A stretch of DNA of 10,304 bases from Ktedonobacterales bacterium (GCA_025935235.1 JAICVT010000129.1:1-10304), one strand, 5' to 3'; positions 1 to 7,261 are shown, numbered from the stretch's first letter. Program-made: numbers and translations. Notes: generated by a model from the sequence alone, not told the origin.

Positions 1-50
1 CCCACAATCGGCGTGAAGATGATCACACTGAGTATCGGAAACTGCGTCAT
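1..50 (-). CDS. nuoM: NADH-quinone oxidoreductase subunit M, N-terminal fragment (cut by window edge)
   Basis: Only the first 16 codons are inside the window. The reading frame starts with ATG at 50-48 and gives MTQFPILSVIIFTPIVG, a hydrophobic first helix of the kind that opens NuoM, an antiporter-like proton-pumping subunit of the complex I membrane arm. An AGGGG ribosome-binding site (62-58) sits 7 nt before the ATG, which supports this start. The call rests mainly on position: the gene directly after nuoL in this operon type is nuoM. The peptide alone is too short to identify a family. The spacer from the nuoL stop is 47 nt and holds a short repeat. Confidence 0.8.
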   Translation of the reverse strand, partial: MTQFPILSVIIFTPIV

Positions 51-61
51 TCAAGCGCCCC

Positions 62-107
62 TATCGGCTCTGTTGACTGTATCGGCTCGCTGTGGCGCTA
101 TTGGCTC
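62..107. repeat. Three copies of a 9-bp repeat across the nuoL-nuoM junction
   Basis: On the plus strand TATCGGCTC occurs at 62-70 and 80-88, and TATTGGCTC (one mismatch) at 99-107, so the spacing is 18 and 19 bp. Read on the coding strand these are GAGCCRATA. The first copy spans the last codons of nuoL including its TAG stop, and the last copy runs directly into the AGGGG ribosome-binding site of nuoM. The pattern could be remnants of a small tandem duplication of the nuoL 3' end. No hairpin with a U-tract is present, so it is not a terminator. Confidence 0.6.
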
Positions 108-2068
108 ACGGCGATGAAGTAGACCAGGATCACCACCGCGCCCAGGAAGAGCGTCAGCGTGTAGTTGCGCAGGAAGCCCGTCTGGAAGCCACGCAGCCCG
201 CCGCTCAGGCTGCCTACGACATCGCCCAGGCCGTGCGCGCCAGCATCCAGCGTGTCGTCTTCGATCCCCAGGCGCAGGGCGCGCGAGAAGGCCAGCACGG
301 GTCGCACGATGGTGACATCATAGAGATCATCTATCAGCCAGCGCCGCCGCAGGAAGACTACCAGCGAGCTGGCCTTCACAGTATCAGCCGCCGGAACCTG
401 CCCACGCGCATAGCGCGACCACGCCACGCCGACGCCGACCAGCGCGCAAATCAGCCCAGCGATCATCGAGCCCCACAGCAGCGACGTTGGCAGCTCAGCC
501 GCGCTTGGCGCCGCCGACCCCAGGAAGCCGGAGAGCCACTGGCTGCCCGGCAAATCAACGACGCCACCGACCAGCGAGAGGAAGCCCAGAATCCACATCG
601 GCGCCATCAGCGCCATGCCAGGCACGTGCAGCCCCGCCAGCGGATCGCCCGCGCGCCCCGCGCCATGCCCCGCGCCATGCGCCACAACCGGCGCGCCGCG
701 ATACTCGCCGTAGAACGTCACGAAGATCAGGCGGAAGATGTAGAAGCCCGTTAGCCCCGCCGTCAGCAGCGCCACGGCATACAGCGCATACCACCCAGCG
801 GCGCCGCTGGTCGTTGCCCGCTGCAGGATCGCTCCCAGCACGGCGTCTTTGCTCCAGAAGCCAGCAAAGGGAAAGATGGCGGCCAGCGCTAGCCCGCTCA
901 CCACGAACAGCCAGAAGACGCTGGAGAGCCTCCCGCGCAACCCGCCCATCTTGCGCATGTCCTGCTCACCGCCCAGCGCGTGAATCACCGCGCCTGCGCA
1001 CATGAAGAGCAGCGCCTTGAAAAACGCATGCGTCACCAGATGGAAAATGCCGGAGCTGAAGCCGCCCGCCGCCTCGCCCATGAACATGTAGGCGAGCTGG
1101 CTCATCGTCGAGTAAGCCAGGATGCGCTTGATGTCGTTCTGCACGCAGGCGATGGTCGCCGCCATGAAGGCCGTCACACCGCCCACCACCGCGACAACGA
1201 CGAGCGAGGTTGGCGCGGCCAGAAACAGCGTGTGCGCGCGCGCCACCAGATAGACGCCCGCCGTCACCATCGTCGCCGCGTGGATCAGCGCGCTGACCGG
1301 TGTTGGGCCTTCCATCGCGTCGGGTAGCCAAACGTGCAGCGGGAGCTGCGCGGACTTGGCGGCAGCGGCGACAAAGAGCAGCAGCGCGATGGCCAGCAGC
1401 GTGCCGCCGGGAGCCAGCGCGGTCGGATCGGGCGCCGACCCGCCCTGGACGCCCAGAATCGTCCCGTAGTCGAGCGCGCCCTGGTAGACGCCGAAGAGCA
1501 AAAAGATGGCAATCAGCAGCCCAAAATCACCGATCACGTTGACCACGAACGCCTTGCGCGCCGCCGCCACCGCCGAGGGCCGCGTGTACCAGAACCCGAT
1601 CAGCAGAAACGACGCCAGGCCCACGCCCGCCCAGCCGACCAGCAGAAACAGAAAGCTGTCCGCCGCCACCAGCAGCGTCATAGCGAAGACGAAGAAGTTC
1701 AGGAACGAAAAGAAGCGCCAGAAGCCGGGGTCATCTTCCATGTAGCCGATGGAGTAGACGTGGATGAGGAAGCCCACGCCCGTCACCACCATCAGCATCA
1801 CCGCCGAGAGAGGATCGGAGAGCAGCCCGAATTGCACACGGAAGCCGCCCGCGCTGATCCACGTCCACAGCGTCGTGTCGCTGGCGCGCGCGCTCGACGC
1901 CGCGCCCAGCATGGAGAGCAGATCGGCGAGCGCCAGCGCGAATCCCACCAGCACGACGCCGCAGCCCACCAGCGCGATGACCGTGCGCGGCAGCAGCCGT
2001 CCAAACAGCCCCAGCGCGACGAACCCGACGAGCGGCGCCAGCAGGATATATGGCGTCAGATTCAACAT
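98..2068 (-). CDS. nuoL: NADH-quinone oxidoreductase subunit L (antiporter-like proton pump)
   Basis: A 656-residue polytopic membrane protein, the distal proton-pumping subunit of complex I, related to Mrp antiporter subunits. The Proton_antipo core is clear: LPLHVWLPDAMEGPTPVSAL at 242-261, then the HAATMVTAGVY helix. Channel residues are Asp181 (IGDFG), Lys238 (AAKSAQ), Lys351 (HAFFKALLF) and Asp407 (WSKDA). The C-terminal part has a helix at about 531-549, a long amphipathic lateral-helix region (about 570-630) and a last membrane helix (about 637-655), as in full-length NuoL. Oddity: the TMH5 motif reads GWAGVG with Ala147 where E. coli and most relatives have Glu, and Val178 replaces the usual Arg of the following helix. 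A His/Gly-rich loop lies at 461-475. ATG at 2068 lies 1 nt after the nuoK stop, with AAGGG at 2078-2074. No frameshift is seen. Confidence 0.97.
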   Translation of the reverse strand: MLNLTPYILLAPLVGFVALGLFGRLLPRTVIALVGCGVVLVGFALALADLLSMLGAASSARASDTTLWTWISAGGFRVQFGLLSDPLSAVMLMVVTGVGFLIHVYSIGYMEDDPGFWRFFSFLNFFVFAMTLLVAADSFLFLLVGWAGVGLASFLLIGFWYTRPSAVAAARKAFVVNVIGDFGLLIAIFLLFGVYQGALDYGTILGVQGGSAPDPTALAPGGTLLAIALLLFVAAAAKSAQLPLHVWLPDAMEGPTPVSALIHAATMVTAGVYLVARAHTLFLAAPTSLVVVAVVGGVTAFMAATIACVQNDIKRILAYSTMSQLAYMFMGEAAGGFSSGIFHLVTHAFFKALLFMCAGAVIHALGGEQDMRKMGGLRGRLSSVFWLFVVSGLALAAIFPFAGFWSKDAVLGAILQRATTSGAAGWYALYAVALLTAGLTGFYIFRLIFVTFYGEYRGAPVVAHGAGHGAGRAGDPLAGLHVPGMALMAPMWILGFLSLVGGVVDLPGSQWLSGFLGSAAPSAAELPTSLLWGSMIAGLICALVGVGVAWSRYARGQVPAADTVKASSLVVFLRRRWLIDDLYDVTIVRPVLAFSRALRLGIEDDTLDAGAHGLGDVVGSLSGGLRGFQTGFLRNYTLTLFLGAVVILVYFIAVSQ

Positions 2069-2069
2069 A

Positions 2070-2369
2070 CTAGCCCTTCAACGAGTTCAACTCGTCCACG
2101 TCAATGTTGGTGCGGCTGCGAAAGATCGAGACGATGATCGCCAGCCCCACCACCACTTCGGCGGCGGCCACGGTGAGCGTCAGAAAGACGAAGATCCAGC
2201 CCTGCACGGAATCGAGGAAGTGCGCGAACGCCATGAAAGAGAGGTTGACGGCGTTGAGCATCAGCTCGATGGACATGAACATAATCAGCGGATTCTTGCG
2301 CGCCAGCACGCCCAGCGCGCCGATGGCGAACAGCGCCCCGCTGAGCGTGATGTAGGCGGAGAGTGGCAT
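2070..2369 (-). CDS. nuoK: NADH-quinone oxidoreductase subunit K
   Basis: A 99-residue protein with three membrane helices (about 3-22, 28-50, 57-82), matching the usual NuoK length of about 100. It forms part of the central proton path of the complex I membrane arm, between NuoJ/A/H and the antiporter-like subunits. The two buried glutamates typical of the family are present: Glu35 in the SIELMLN motif and Glu71 in the AAAEVVVGLA motif, matching E. coli Glu36 and Glu72. The short C-terminal tail is polar. The start has the best Shine-Dalgarno sequence in the window, and the stop TAG is 1 nt from the nuoL ATG, implying coupled translation. Confidence 0.97.
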   Translation of the reverse strand: MPLSAYITLSGALFAIGALGVLARKNPLIMFMSIELMLNAVNLSFMAFAHFLDSVQGWIFVFLTLTVAAAEVVVGLAIIVSIFRSRTNIDVDELNSLKG

Positions 2370-2375
2370 CGCGGA

Positions 2376-2382
2376 ACCTCCT
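2376..2382 (-). promoter_or_regulatory. Strong Shine-Dalgarno of nuoK
   Basis: AGGAGGT on the minus strand, 6 nt before the nuoK ATG and inside the 19-nt nuoJ-nuoK spacer. It is the only near-consensus ribosome-binding site in the window; the other genes use weaker GA-rich sites or stop/start overlaps. It fixes the nuoK start. Confidence 0.85.
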
Positions 2383-2388
2383 GCGGGA

Positions 2389-2943
2389 CTATTCGTCAGC
2401 CGTGTCAGCGCTGTCGGGACGCCGCCCCAGCGCGACCGCGCCCAGCGCCGCCGCCACCAGCAACAGGCCAGTCATCTCGAATGGAAAGGCGTAGCCGTGG
2501 AAGAGCGCCATGCCGAACGCCTCCGTATTGCCGCCAAACGCCTGCATCGCATGCGAGAGCGAGCTGACGCCAGCGGTCTTCGCATCGTGGCTGATGGCGC
2601 CCGAGAAACCCGCCCACGCCAGCGCGCCGATCAGGATGACGCCCATGCCCACTGCGGCGCCCCACTGCCAGCGCAGCGGATCCTCGCCCTGCTGGGCCTG
2701 GCCGCCGGGCGTGAGCATGGTGACGACGAAGAGAAACAGCACCATCACTGCGCCCGCGTAGATCAGCACCTGAATCGTGGCGATGAACAGCCCACCGAGC
2801 GAGAGAAAAAAGAGCGCCAGGCTCAGCAGATTGACGATCAGACTGAGCATGCTGTAGACGGCGTTGCGGTTCAGCACGACGCCGAGCGCCGACGCCACCG
2901 CCACCGCCGCCAGCACATAGAACGCGATCTGGCTGAACAGCAT
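2389..2943 (-). CDS. nuoJ: NADH-quinone oxidoreductase subunit J
   Basis: A 184-residue protein with five predicted membrane helices (about 3-22, 30-50, 55-78, 93-113, 153-173), the expected size and topology for NuoJ. The third helix carries the family signature IQVLIYAGAVMVLFLFVVTM (57-76), with Tyr62 in the segment that forms the pi-bulge gate between the quinone site and the central proton channel. I chose ATG at 2943 although the frame stays open upstream to 3063. The upstream 40 residues are Arg/Pro-rich, overlap nuoI and lack a hydrophobic character, whereas MLFSQIAFYV begins the first helix. An AGAGGAAG site (2960-2953) lies 9 nt ahead, and the nuoI stop is 4 nt ahead. Confidence 0.96.
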   Translation of the reverse strand: MLFSQIAFYVLAAVAVASALGVVLNRNAVYSMLSLIVNLLSLALFFLSLGGLFIATIQVLIYAGAVMVLFLFVVTMLTPGGQAQQGEDPLRWQWGAAVGMGVILIGALAWAGFSGAISHDAKTAGVSSLSHAMQAFGGNTEAFGMALFHGYAFPFEMTGLLLVAAALGAVALGRRPDSADTADE

Positions 2944-2947
2944 AGCG

Positions 2948-3571
2948 CTACGCTTCCTCTTTCCAGGCCACGTCGCGGCGCGCCAGCTCGTCGCCCAGCT
3001 CGATCTCTTGCTCGGCGGGCAGATCGCCCTGGCCGACCGCGGTCGCCGTGGCGGGTTGGCCATCGAAGAAGCCCTGGCGACCAGGGAGCGGCGTCGCCGG
3101 ATCGGCGGGCGGCGGCGCCACCCAGGCGTCGAGCGAGCCGCGCGTCGCCGAACCGAGTGGCTCCAGCAGCCGCTCCTTGTGATAGATCAAGTCTTCGGCG
3201 CGCAAGTCGGAGATCTCGTAGATCTTCTCCAGCGTGATCGCTCCGGTTGGGCAGGCTTGCTGGCAATAGCCGCAGAAGATGCAGCGCAGCATGTTGATGT
3301 CGAAGACACGCGCATAGCGCTCGCCCGGCGAGACACGATGCTCCTCGCTGTTCTCCGCCGCCTCGATATAGATCGCGTCCGCCGGGCAGGCGCCCGCGCA
3401 GAGGAAGCAGCCTACGCAGCGCTCCAGCCCGCTTTCGTAGCGGTGCAGCACATGCCGCCCACGGAAGCGCGCAGGCATGTCGCGCTTCTCTTCCGGGTAC
3501 GACACGGTGGTCGGTTTCTGGCCCAGCTCGCGCAGCGTGGTTGCCAGACCCTTGATCATCTCCATTGCCAT
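2948..3571 (-). CDS. nuoI: NADH-quinone oxidoreductase subunit I (2x[4Fe-4S] ferredoxin-like)
   Basis: A 207-residue iron-sulfur subunit at the foot of the peripheral arm that passes electrons through clusters N6a and N6b to N2. Two complete four-cysteine motifs are present: Cys52-x2-Cys55-x2-Cys58-x3-Cys62 (followed by Pro) and Cys97-x2-Cys100-x2-Cys103-x3-Cys107 (followed by Pro). The ISDLRAEDLIYHKERLL stretch after the second motif is typical of NuoI. Beyond about residue 140 there is a Pro/Ala-rich, then acidic tail, making it somewhat longer than the roughly 180 residues of E. coli or Thermus homologues. The start at 3571 has GGGAG (3585-3581) 9 nt upstream; Met3 or Met5 are possible alternatives. 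It follows nuoH by 15 nt and precedes nuoJ by 4 nt. Confidence 0.97.
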   Translation of the reverse strand: MAMEMIKGLATTLRELGQKPTTVSYPEEKRDMPARFRGRHVLHRYESGLERCVGCFLCAGACPADAIYIEAAENSEEHRVSPGERYARVFDINMLRCIFCGYCQQACPTGAITLEKIYEISDLRAEDLIYHKERLLEPLGSATRGSLDAWVAPPPADPATPLPGRQGFFDGQPATATAVGQGDLPAEQEIELGDELARRDVAWKEEA

Positions 3572-3586
3572 GAGCGCTTACTCCCG

Positions 3587-4837
3587 CTATTGCGCGCCAG
3601 AGCCAGCGGGAGCCTCTGCGGCCCGCTGCTCAGACGGTTGAGTCAGTTCAAACGGCGTCGGCGCGCCGGAGACCAGCCGCACCGACGTCGTCGCCTGCGT
3701 CGCCTGGTACTGGCCGTGCTTCGTCTCCCCACGGTTGCGGCGCGCCATTGCATAGTAGACGCCGCCCGCGATGACCAGAATCGCCAGGCCAATCAGTCCG
3801 CTCACCCACCATGGCGCGCCAAACCCGACCACCGCCGCCGTCACCAGTGCGTTCAGCACCGCGAGTGGCAGCAAGACCTGCCAGCCGAAGCGCATCAGCT
3901 GGTCATAGCGGATGCGTGGCAGCGTCGCACGCAGCCAGATAAAGATGAACAGGAAGATGGCGACCTTGATGAAATACCAGATGAAGGGCAGCCCGAAGAC
4001 GCCATCGAGCGAGCCGAGTGTCCAACCGCCGAAGAACAGCGTCGCGACGACCGAACTGGCGGTAATCATGTTGATGTATTCCGCCATCTGGAACAGGCTC
4101 CAGCGCAGCCCGCTGAACTCCGTCAGATAACCCGCCACCAACTCCTGTTCAGCCTCTGGCAGATCGAACGGCGCGCGATTCACCTCCGCGACGGCGGCGA
4201 TGCCATACAACACGAGGCCGAGCGGCTGCGCTAGAAAGAACCAGATGCCCTGATGCGCCTGCGACTGGACGATACCGACCATGCTGAGCGTGCCGGAGAA
4301 CATCAGCACGCCGACGATCGCCAGGCTGATGCTGACCTCGTAGGAGACCATCTGCGCCGCCGAGCGCAGCGCGCCCAGCAGCGAATAGTGATTGCCCGAC
4401 GACCACCCCGCCAGCACGATCCCATAGACCGCCAGCGAGGCGATCGCGAAGATGTAGAGGATGCCTACATTCAGATCAGCGACGTAGGGCGCCCACGCGC
4501 GCGCGATGCTCGACGATCCCCAGGTCGTTGGGCCGCCCAGCGGCACCACGGCAAACGCTGTCAGCGCCACCACGACTGAGATGGCGGGCGCGATCAAAAA
4601 GACCAGTCGACTCGCCCCGGTCGGCAGAATCTCCTCCTTGAACGCCATCTTGAGCGCATCGGCCACCGGCTGGAAGACGCCAAATGGCCCCGCGCGGTTC
4701 GGCCCAACGCGCCGCTGGAAGCGCGCGATGACGCGCCGCTCGATCAGCGTCATGTAGGCAAAGGCGGTCAGCAGCGCCACAATTGCGATGGCGCTCTTGA
4801 CGACCGCGCCGACCAGGAACCATGCAAGGTCGCTCAT
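3587..4837 (-). CDS. nuoH: NADH-quinone oxidoreductase subunit H, with C-terminal extension
   Basis: A 416-residue membrane subunit that docks the peripheral arm and forms the quinone tunnel with NuoD. Family signatures are clear: FQRRVGPNRAGPFGVFQP (40-57), the acidic loop RAPFDLPEAEQELVAGY (221-237) with TEFSG after it, and LPRIRYDQLMRFGW (306-319). Eight core helices end at about residue 338. A further hydrophobic helix follows (about 344-364), then a hydrophilic tail of about 52 residues; E. coli NuoH (about 325 residues) stops before both. The frame is open upstream to 5188, but that part overlaps nuoG and is not membrane-like. The start at 4837 is supported by AGGGGAG (4852-4846) with 8-nt spacing and by the TGATG overlap with the nuoG stop. 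Confidence 0.97.
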   Translation of the reverse strand: MSDLAWFLVGAVVKSAIAIVALLTAFAYMTLIERRVIARFQRRVGPNRAGPFGVFQPVADALKMAFKEEILPTGASRLVFLIAPAISVVVALTAFAVVPLGGPTTWGSSSIARAWAPYVADLNVGILYIFAIASLAVYGIVLAGWSSGNHYSLLGALRSAAQMVSYEVSISLAIVGVLMFSGTLSMVGIVQSQAHQGIWFFLAQPLGLVLYGIAAVAEVNRAPFDLPEAEQELVAGYLTEFSGLRWSLFQMAEYINMITASSVVATLFFGGWTLGSLDGVFGLPFIWYFIKVAIFLFIFIWLRATLPRIRYDQLMRFGWQVLLPLAVLNALVTAAVVGFGAPWWVSGLIGLAILVIAGGVYYAMARRNRGETKHGQYQATQATTSVRLVSGAPTPFELTQPSEQRAAEAPAGSGAQ

Positions 4838-7176
4838 CAGCCCTGCTCCCCTCGTCCGGTCGAGCGCGCCAACTCGTCCGCGCTTCGTCCGGCGGCCACG
4901 CCATCCAACAGCATCCGCGCGCTCAGGTATGGCGAGCCTTGCAGCGCCGCCTGATAGTCCGCGCTTGTGTCGGCAGGGGTCAGCGGCCAGCGTGCGCCCG
5001 AATACCCCAGACCGCGCCGCGAGACGCCTGCGTAGATCGGCGTCGTTTGCCCGATCTCCTTCAGGATTTGCGCCACGACGCTGTAGCTCCAGTCCAGTCC
5101 CAGCGACCGCGCCACGGCCAGCAGAATCTGCCAGTCGGCGCGCGCGCCCGGCATCTCCAGCATCGCCTTGCGCACGACCTGCACGCAACGCTCGGTATTG
5201 GTGAACGTCCCGTCTTTTTCGGTGTACGAGACAGCAGGCAGCACAATGGTCGCCAGGTTGGCCGTCTCCGTCAGGAAAAGATCCTGCACGACCAGGAAGT
5301 CCAGCGCCGCCAGTCGCGCTCGCCCGGCCTCGTCGAGCCGCTGCGCCGGGTTGGCGCCCAGCACATACAGCCCCTTGACGCCGCCGCCCAGCATCGCATC
5401 GTAGTCCATCCCCGGCGCGGAGGGTAGTCGCGCGCCCCAGGCCACGCCCAGCGCGGCCCGCGCGCCCTCATCCGTCACCGCGCGATAGCCTGGCAGCGCG
5501 TCGGGCAGCAGTCCCATATCGCGCGCGCCCAGCGAGTTATTATCATCCAGCAGCGGCCCCACACCCGCGCCAGCGCGCCCGACGTTGTCCGTCAGCAGCG
5601 CCAGATCGAGCGCATCGGTCGGCAGCGTCGCGCCGGTCGCCTCGCGCGTGGCCATCTCGTCATACAGGATGACGGCGCCCTTCGCGCCAGCGATCTCGCG
5701 CGCCAGCGTCCTCAGCGCCTCGGCGTCGCAGCCCGCCGCGCTGGCCACCTCTTCAGGTGTCGCGCTAGCCAGCCCTTGCAGCCGCGCCGCCAGCGTCGCC
5801 TTGCGCTCCTCGGCCACCGCGCCGCGCGTCAGCCCCTCGCTCAACGTGACCTGGAGCAATGCCTGCGCGATCGCGCCGATCTGCCCCTCACGATAGCGAA
5901 TTATCCCCGCCGCCAGCCGGTCGAGCCGGTTGGCCTCTGGCGAGACGATCCATACCCGCGCGCCGCGGCGGATCGCCTTGCGAATGCGCAGATCAATGAT
6001 CGGCTGGCGGTGATAGGCGTCGGCGCCCAGCAGCACGATATGCGACGCGCGGTCCAGTCCCGCGATGCTGTCGGACCAGACCCACGCCCGCGCGTCATCC
6101 GTCGCGGGGAAGCGCCCATGATAGTGGTCAATGTTGTTCGTGCCCAGCCCGACCCGCAGCAGCTTCTGGAAGAGATAGGCCTCTTCATTGGTCGTATGGG
6201 TCGAGCCGATGCCGCCGACCGCGTCAGCGCCATCGCGCCGCACGATGTCGAGCAGTGACTTCGCCACCAACTCGATGGCCTCGTCCCAGCTGGCGGGCTT
6301 CAGCTCGCCATCGCGACGGATCAGCGGCTGGCGCAGGCGCTCCGGGCTGTTGGCCAGATCGGTATTCCAACGGCCACGGTCACAGAGGAACCCATCGTCA
6401 ATGTCGTCGTTGGTGCGCGAATACTGTCGCAGCAGCCGATCCACACGGACATCGGCGAGCACATTGCAGCCCACCGAACACTGGCCGCAGATCGTCTTGC
6501 CGCGCTTCAGCTCCCACGGCCGCGCCACGAAGCGGTAGCTCGTGGCCGTCAGCGCGCCCACCGGACACATCTCCACGACATTGCCCGAGAAGATCGAGTC
6601 GAACGGCGCATCCGGCTGGACGCCGACCTCTGTTCTGAAGCCGCGCGCCTGCATCACCAGCCCATCTTCCATCGCCACATCCTGGCAGAAGCGCACGCAG
6701 CGCTGGCACGAGATGCAACGCTCGCGATCCAGCAGGATGGACTCGCTGACCGGAATCGGCTTGATGAAGTGGCGCTTGCTCACGTCGAAGCGGCTGGCGC
6801 CCGGCCCGTGGCGCAGCGTGAAGTCTTGCAGATCGCACTCGCCACCTTTGTCGCAGATCGGACAGTCAAGCGGATGGTTGATCAGCAGGAACTCCAGCGT
6901 GCCCTGGCGCGCCTTGATTACCTGGGGCGTGTCAGTGCGGACGACCATCCCCTCAGAGACCACGGTCGTACAGGCGGTGGCCAGCTTCGGCATCTTTTCT
7001 ATTTGCACAAAGCACATGCGGCAGGCGCCTAGCGGATCCATCTTGGGATGGTAGCAATAGATCGGAATCTCGATGCCAAGCGTGCGCGCGGCGGCCCAGA
7101 CGAGCGTGCCTTTCGGCGCGCTGACTGGCTGCCCATCAATGGTCAGGTTGACTAACTCTACTTCTTGCTCAGCCAT
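4837..7176 (-). CDS. nuoG: NADH-quinone oxidoreductase subunit G (Fe-S / molybdopterin oxidoreductase-like)
   Basis: A 779-residue peripheral-arm subunit, close to Thermus Nqo3 in size and shorter than the E. coli protein (about 908). The N-terminal 2Fe-2S ferredoxin domain has Cys41, Cys52, Cys55 and Cys69 (N1b). Next are the His-ligated cluster N5 (His101, Cys105, Cys108, Cys114) and N4 (Cys154, Cys157, Cys160, with Cys204; Cys164 is extra). A further four-cysteine set, Cys230-x2-Cys233-x3-Cys237-x27-Cys265, matches the N7 site. Residues from about 270 on form a degenerate formate-dehydrogenase/molybdopterin-like domain, which is structural in complex I. The start at 7176 is firm because an in-frame TAG lies at 7194-7192. 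The stop shares one base with the nuoH ATG (TGATG). Upstream is the unusually long 165-nt spacer to nuoF. Confidence 0.97.
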   Translation of the reverse strand: MAEQEVELVNLTIDGQPVSAPKGTLVWAAARTLGIEIPIYCYHPKMDPLGACRMCFVQIEKMPKLATACTTVVSEGMVVRTDTPQVIKARQGTLEFLLINHPLDCPICDKGGECDLQDFTLRHGPGASRFDVSKRHFIKPIPVSESILLDRERCISCQRCVRFCQDVAMEDGLVMQARGFRTEVGVQPDAPFDSIFSGNVVEMCPVGALTATSYRFVARPWELKRGKTICGQCSVGCNVLADVRVDRLLRQYSRTNDDIDDGFLCDRGRWNTDLANSPERLRQPLIRRDGELKPASWDEAIELVAKSLLDIVRRDGADAVGGIGSTHTTNEEAYLFQKLLRVGLGTNNIDHYHGRFPATDDARAWVWSDSIAGLDRASHIVLLGADAYHRQPIIDLRIRKAIRRGARVWIVSPEANRLDRLAAGIIRYREGQIGAIAQALLQVTLSEGLTRGAVAEERKATLAARLQGLASATPEEVASAAGCDAEALRTLAREIAGAKGAVILYDEMATREATGATLPTDALDLALLTDNVGRAGAGVGPLLDDNNSLGARDMGLLPDALPGYRAVTDEGARAALGVAWGARLPSAPGMDYDAMLGGGVKGLYVLGANPAQRLDEAGRARLAALDFLVVQDLFLTETANLATIVLPAVSYTEKDGTFTNTERCVQVVRKAMLEMPGARADWQILLAVARSLGLDWSYSVVAQILKEIGQTTPIYAGVSRRGLGYSGARWPLTPADTSADYQAALQGSPYLSARMLLDGVAAGRSADELARSTGRGEQG

Positions 7177-7189
7177 GATTCGCTTTCTC

Positions 7190-7222
7190 GCCTAGCCGTC
7201 GCCTAGCCGTCGCCTCGCCATC
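7190..7222. repeat. 11-bp tandem repeat, 3 units (third degenerate)
   Basis: On the plus strand the unit GCCTAGCCGTC occurs at 7190-7200 and 7201-7211, followed by GCCTCGCCATC (two mismatches) at 7212-7222. The unit is about one helical turn long and lies just upstream of the nuoG ribosome-binding site. On the coding strand two units carry a TAG, and the one at 7194-7192 closes the nuoG frame upstream. The repeat could be simple replication slippage. Confidence 0.75.
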
Positions 7223-7248
7223 GCCAGGTGTGTGCTGTGGTTGCGTCA

Positions 7249-7261
7249 GGCGCCTGGCGCC
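7249..7261. repeat. Palindromic GGCGCC pair in the nuoF-nuoG spacer
   Basis: GGCGCC-T-GGCGCC: two self-complementary hexamers separated by one base. It overlaps the perfect 10-bp palindrome CAGGCGCCTG at 7247-7256. A stem could form in RNA, but there is no adjacent T-tract in either direction, so a terminator is not supported. Its function is unknown, and in high G+C sequence it may be chance. Confidence 0.5.

Noticed and set aside
2082..2094. Small inverted repeat CGAGTT-C-AACTCG near the nuoK 3' end
   Set aside because: It is inside the coding sequence, its stem is only 5-6 bp with a tiny loop, and no T-tract follows. It is likely a consequence of the codons for Asp-Glu-Leu-Asn-Ser.
1334..2567. 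Overlapping plus-strand open frames of 267 codons each opposite nuoL, nuoK and nuoJ
   Set aside because: They overlap each other and real genes, and their low-complexity Arg/Gln/Ser translations show no family features.
2944..3063. 40-codon in-frame upstream extension of nuoJ
   Set aside because: It overlaps nuoI, is Arg/Pro-rich, and the start at 2943 has a ribosome-binding site and begins the first membrane helix.
3008..4234. A 408-codon open frame on the plus strand opposite nuoI and nuoH
   Set aside because: It is antisense to clear complex I genes, has an Arg/Gln/His-rich translation, no membrane helices and no domain signature, and is a shadow of G+C-biased third positions.
4838..5188. 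117-codon in-frame upstream extension of nuoH
   Set aside because: It overlaps the nuoG C-terminus, is Arg/Ala/Gly-rich and not membrane-like. The Met at 4837 has a good ribosome-binding site and starts the first helix.
7247..7261. Possible intrinsic terminator at the GGCGCC palindrome
   Set aside because: There is no run of T on either strand after the stem, and termination here would cut off ten downstream subunit genes that are needed in equal amounts.
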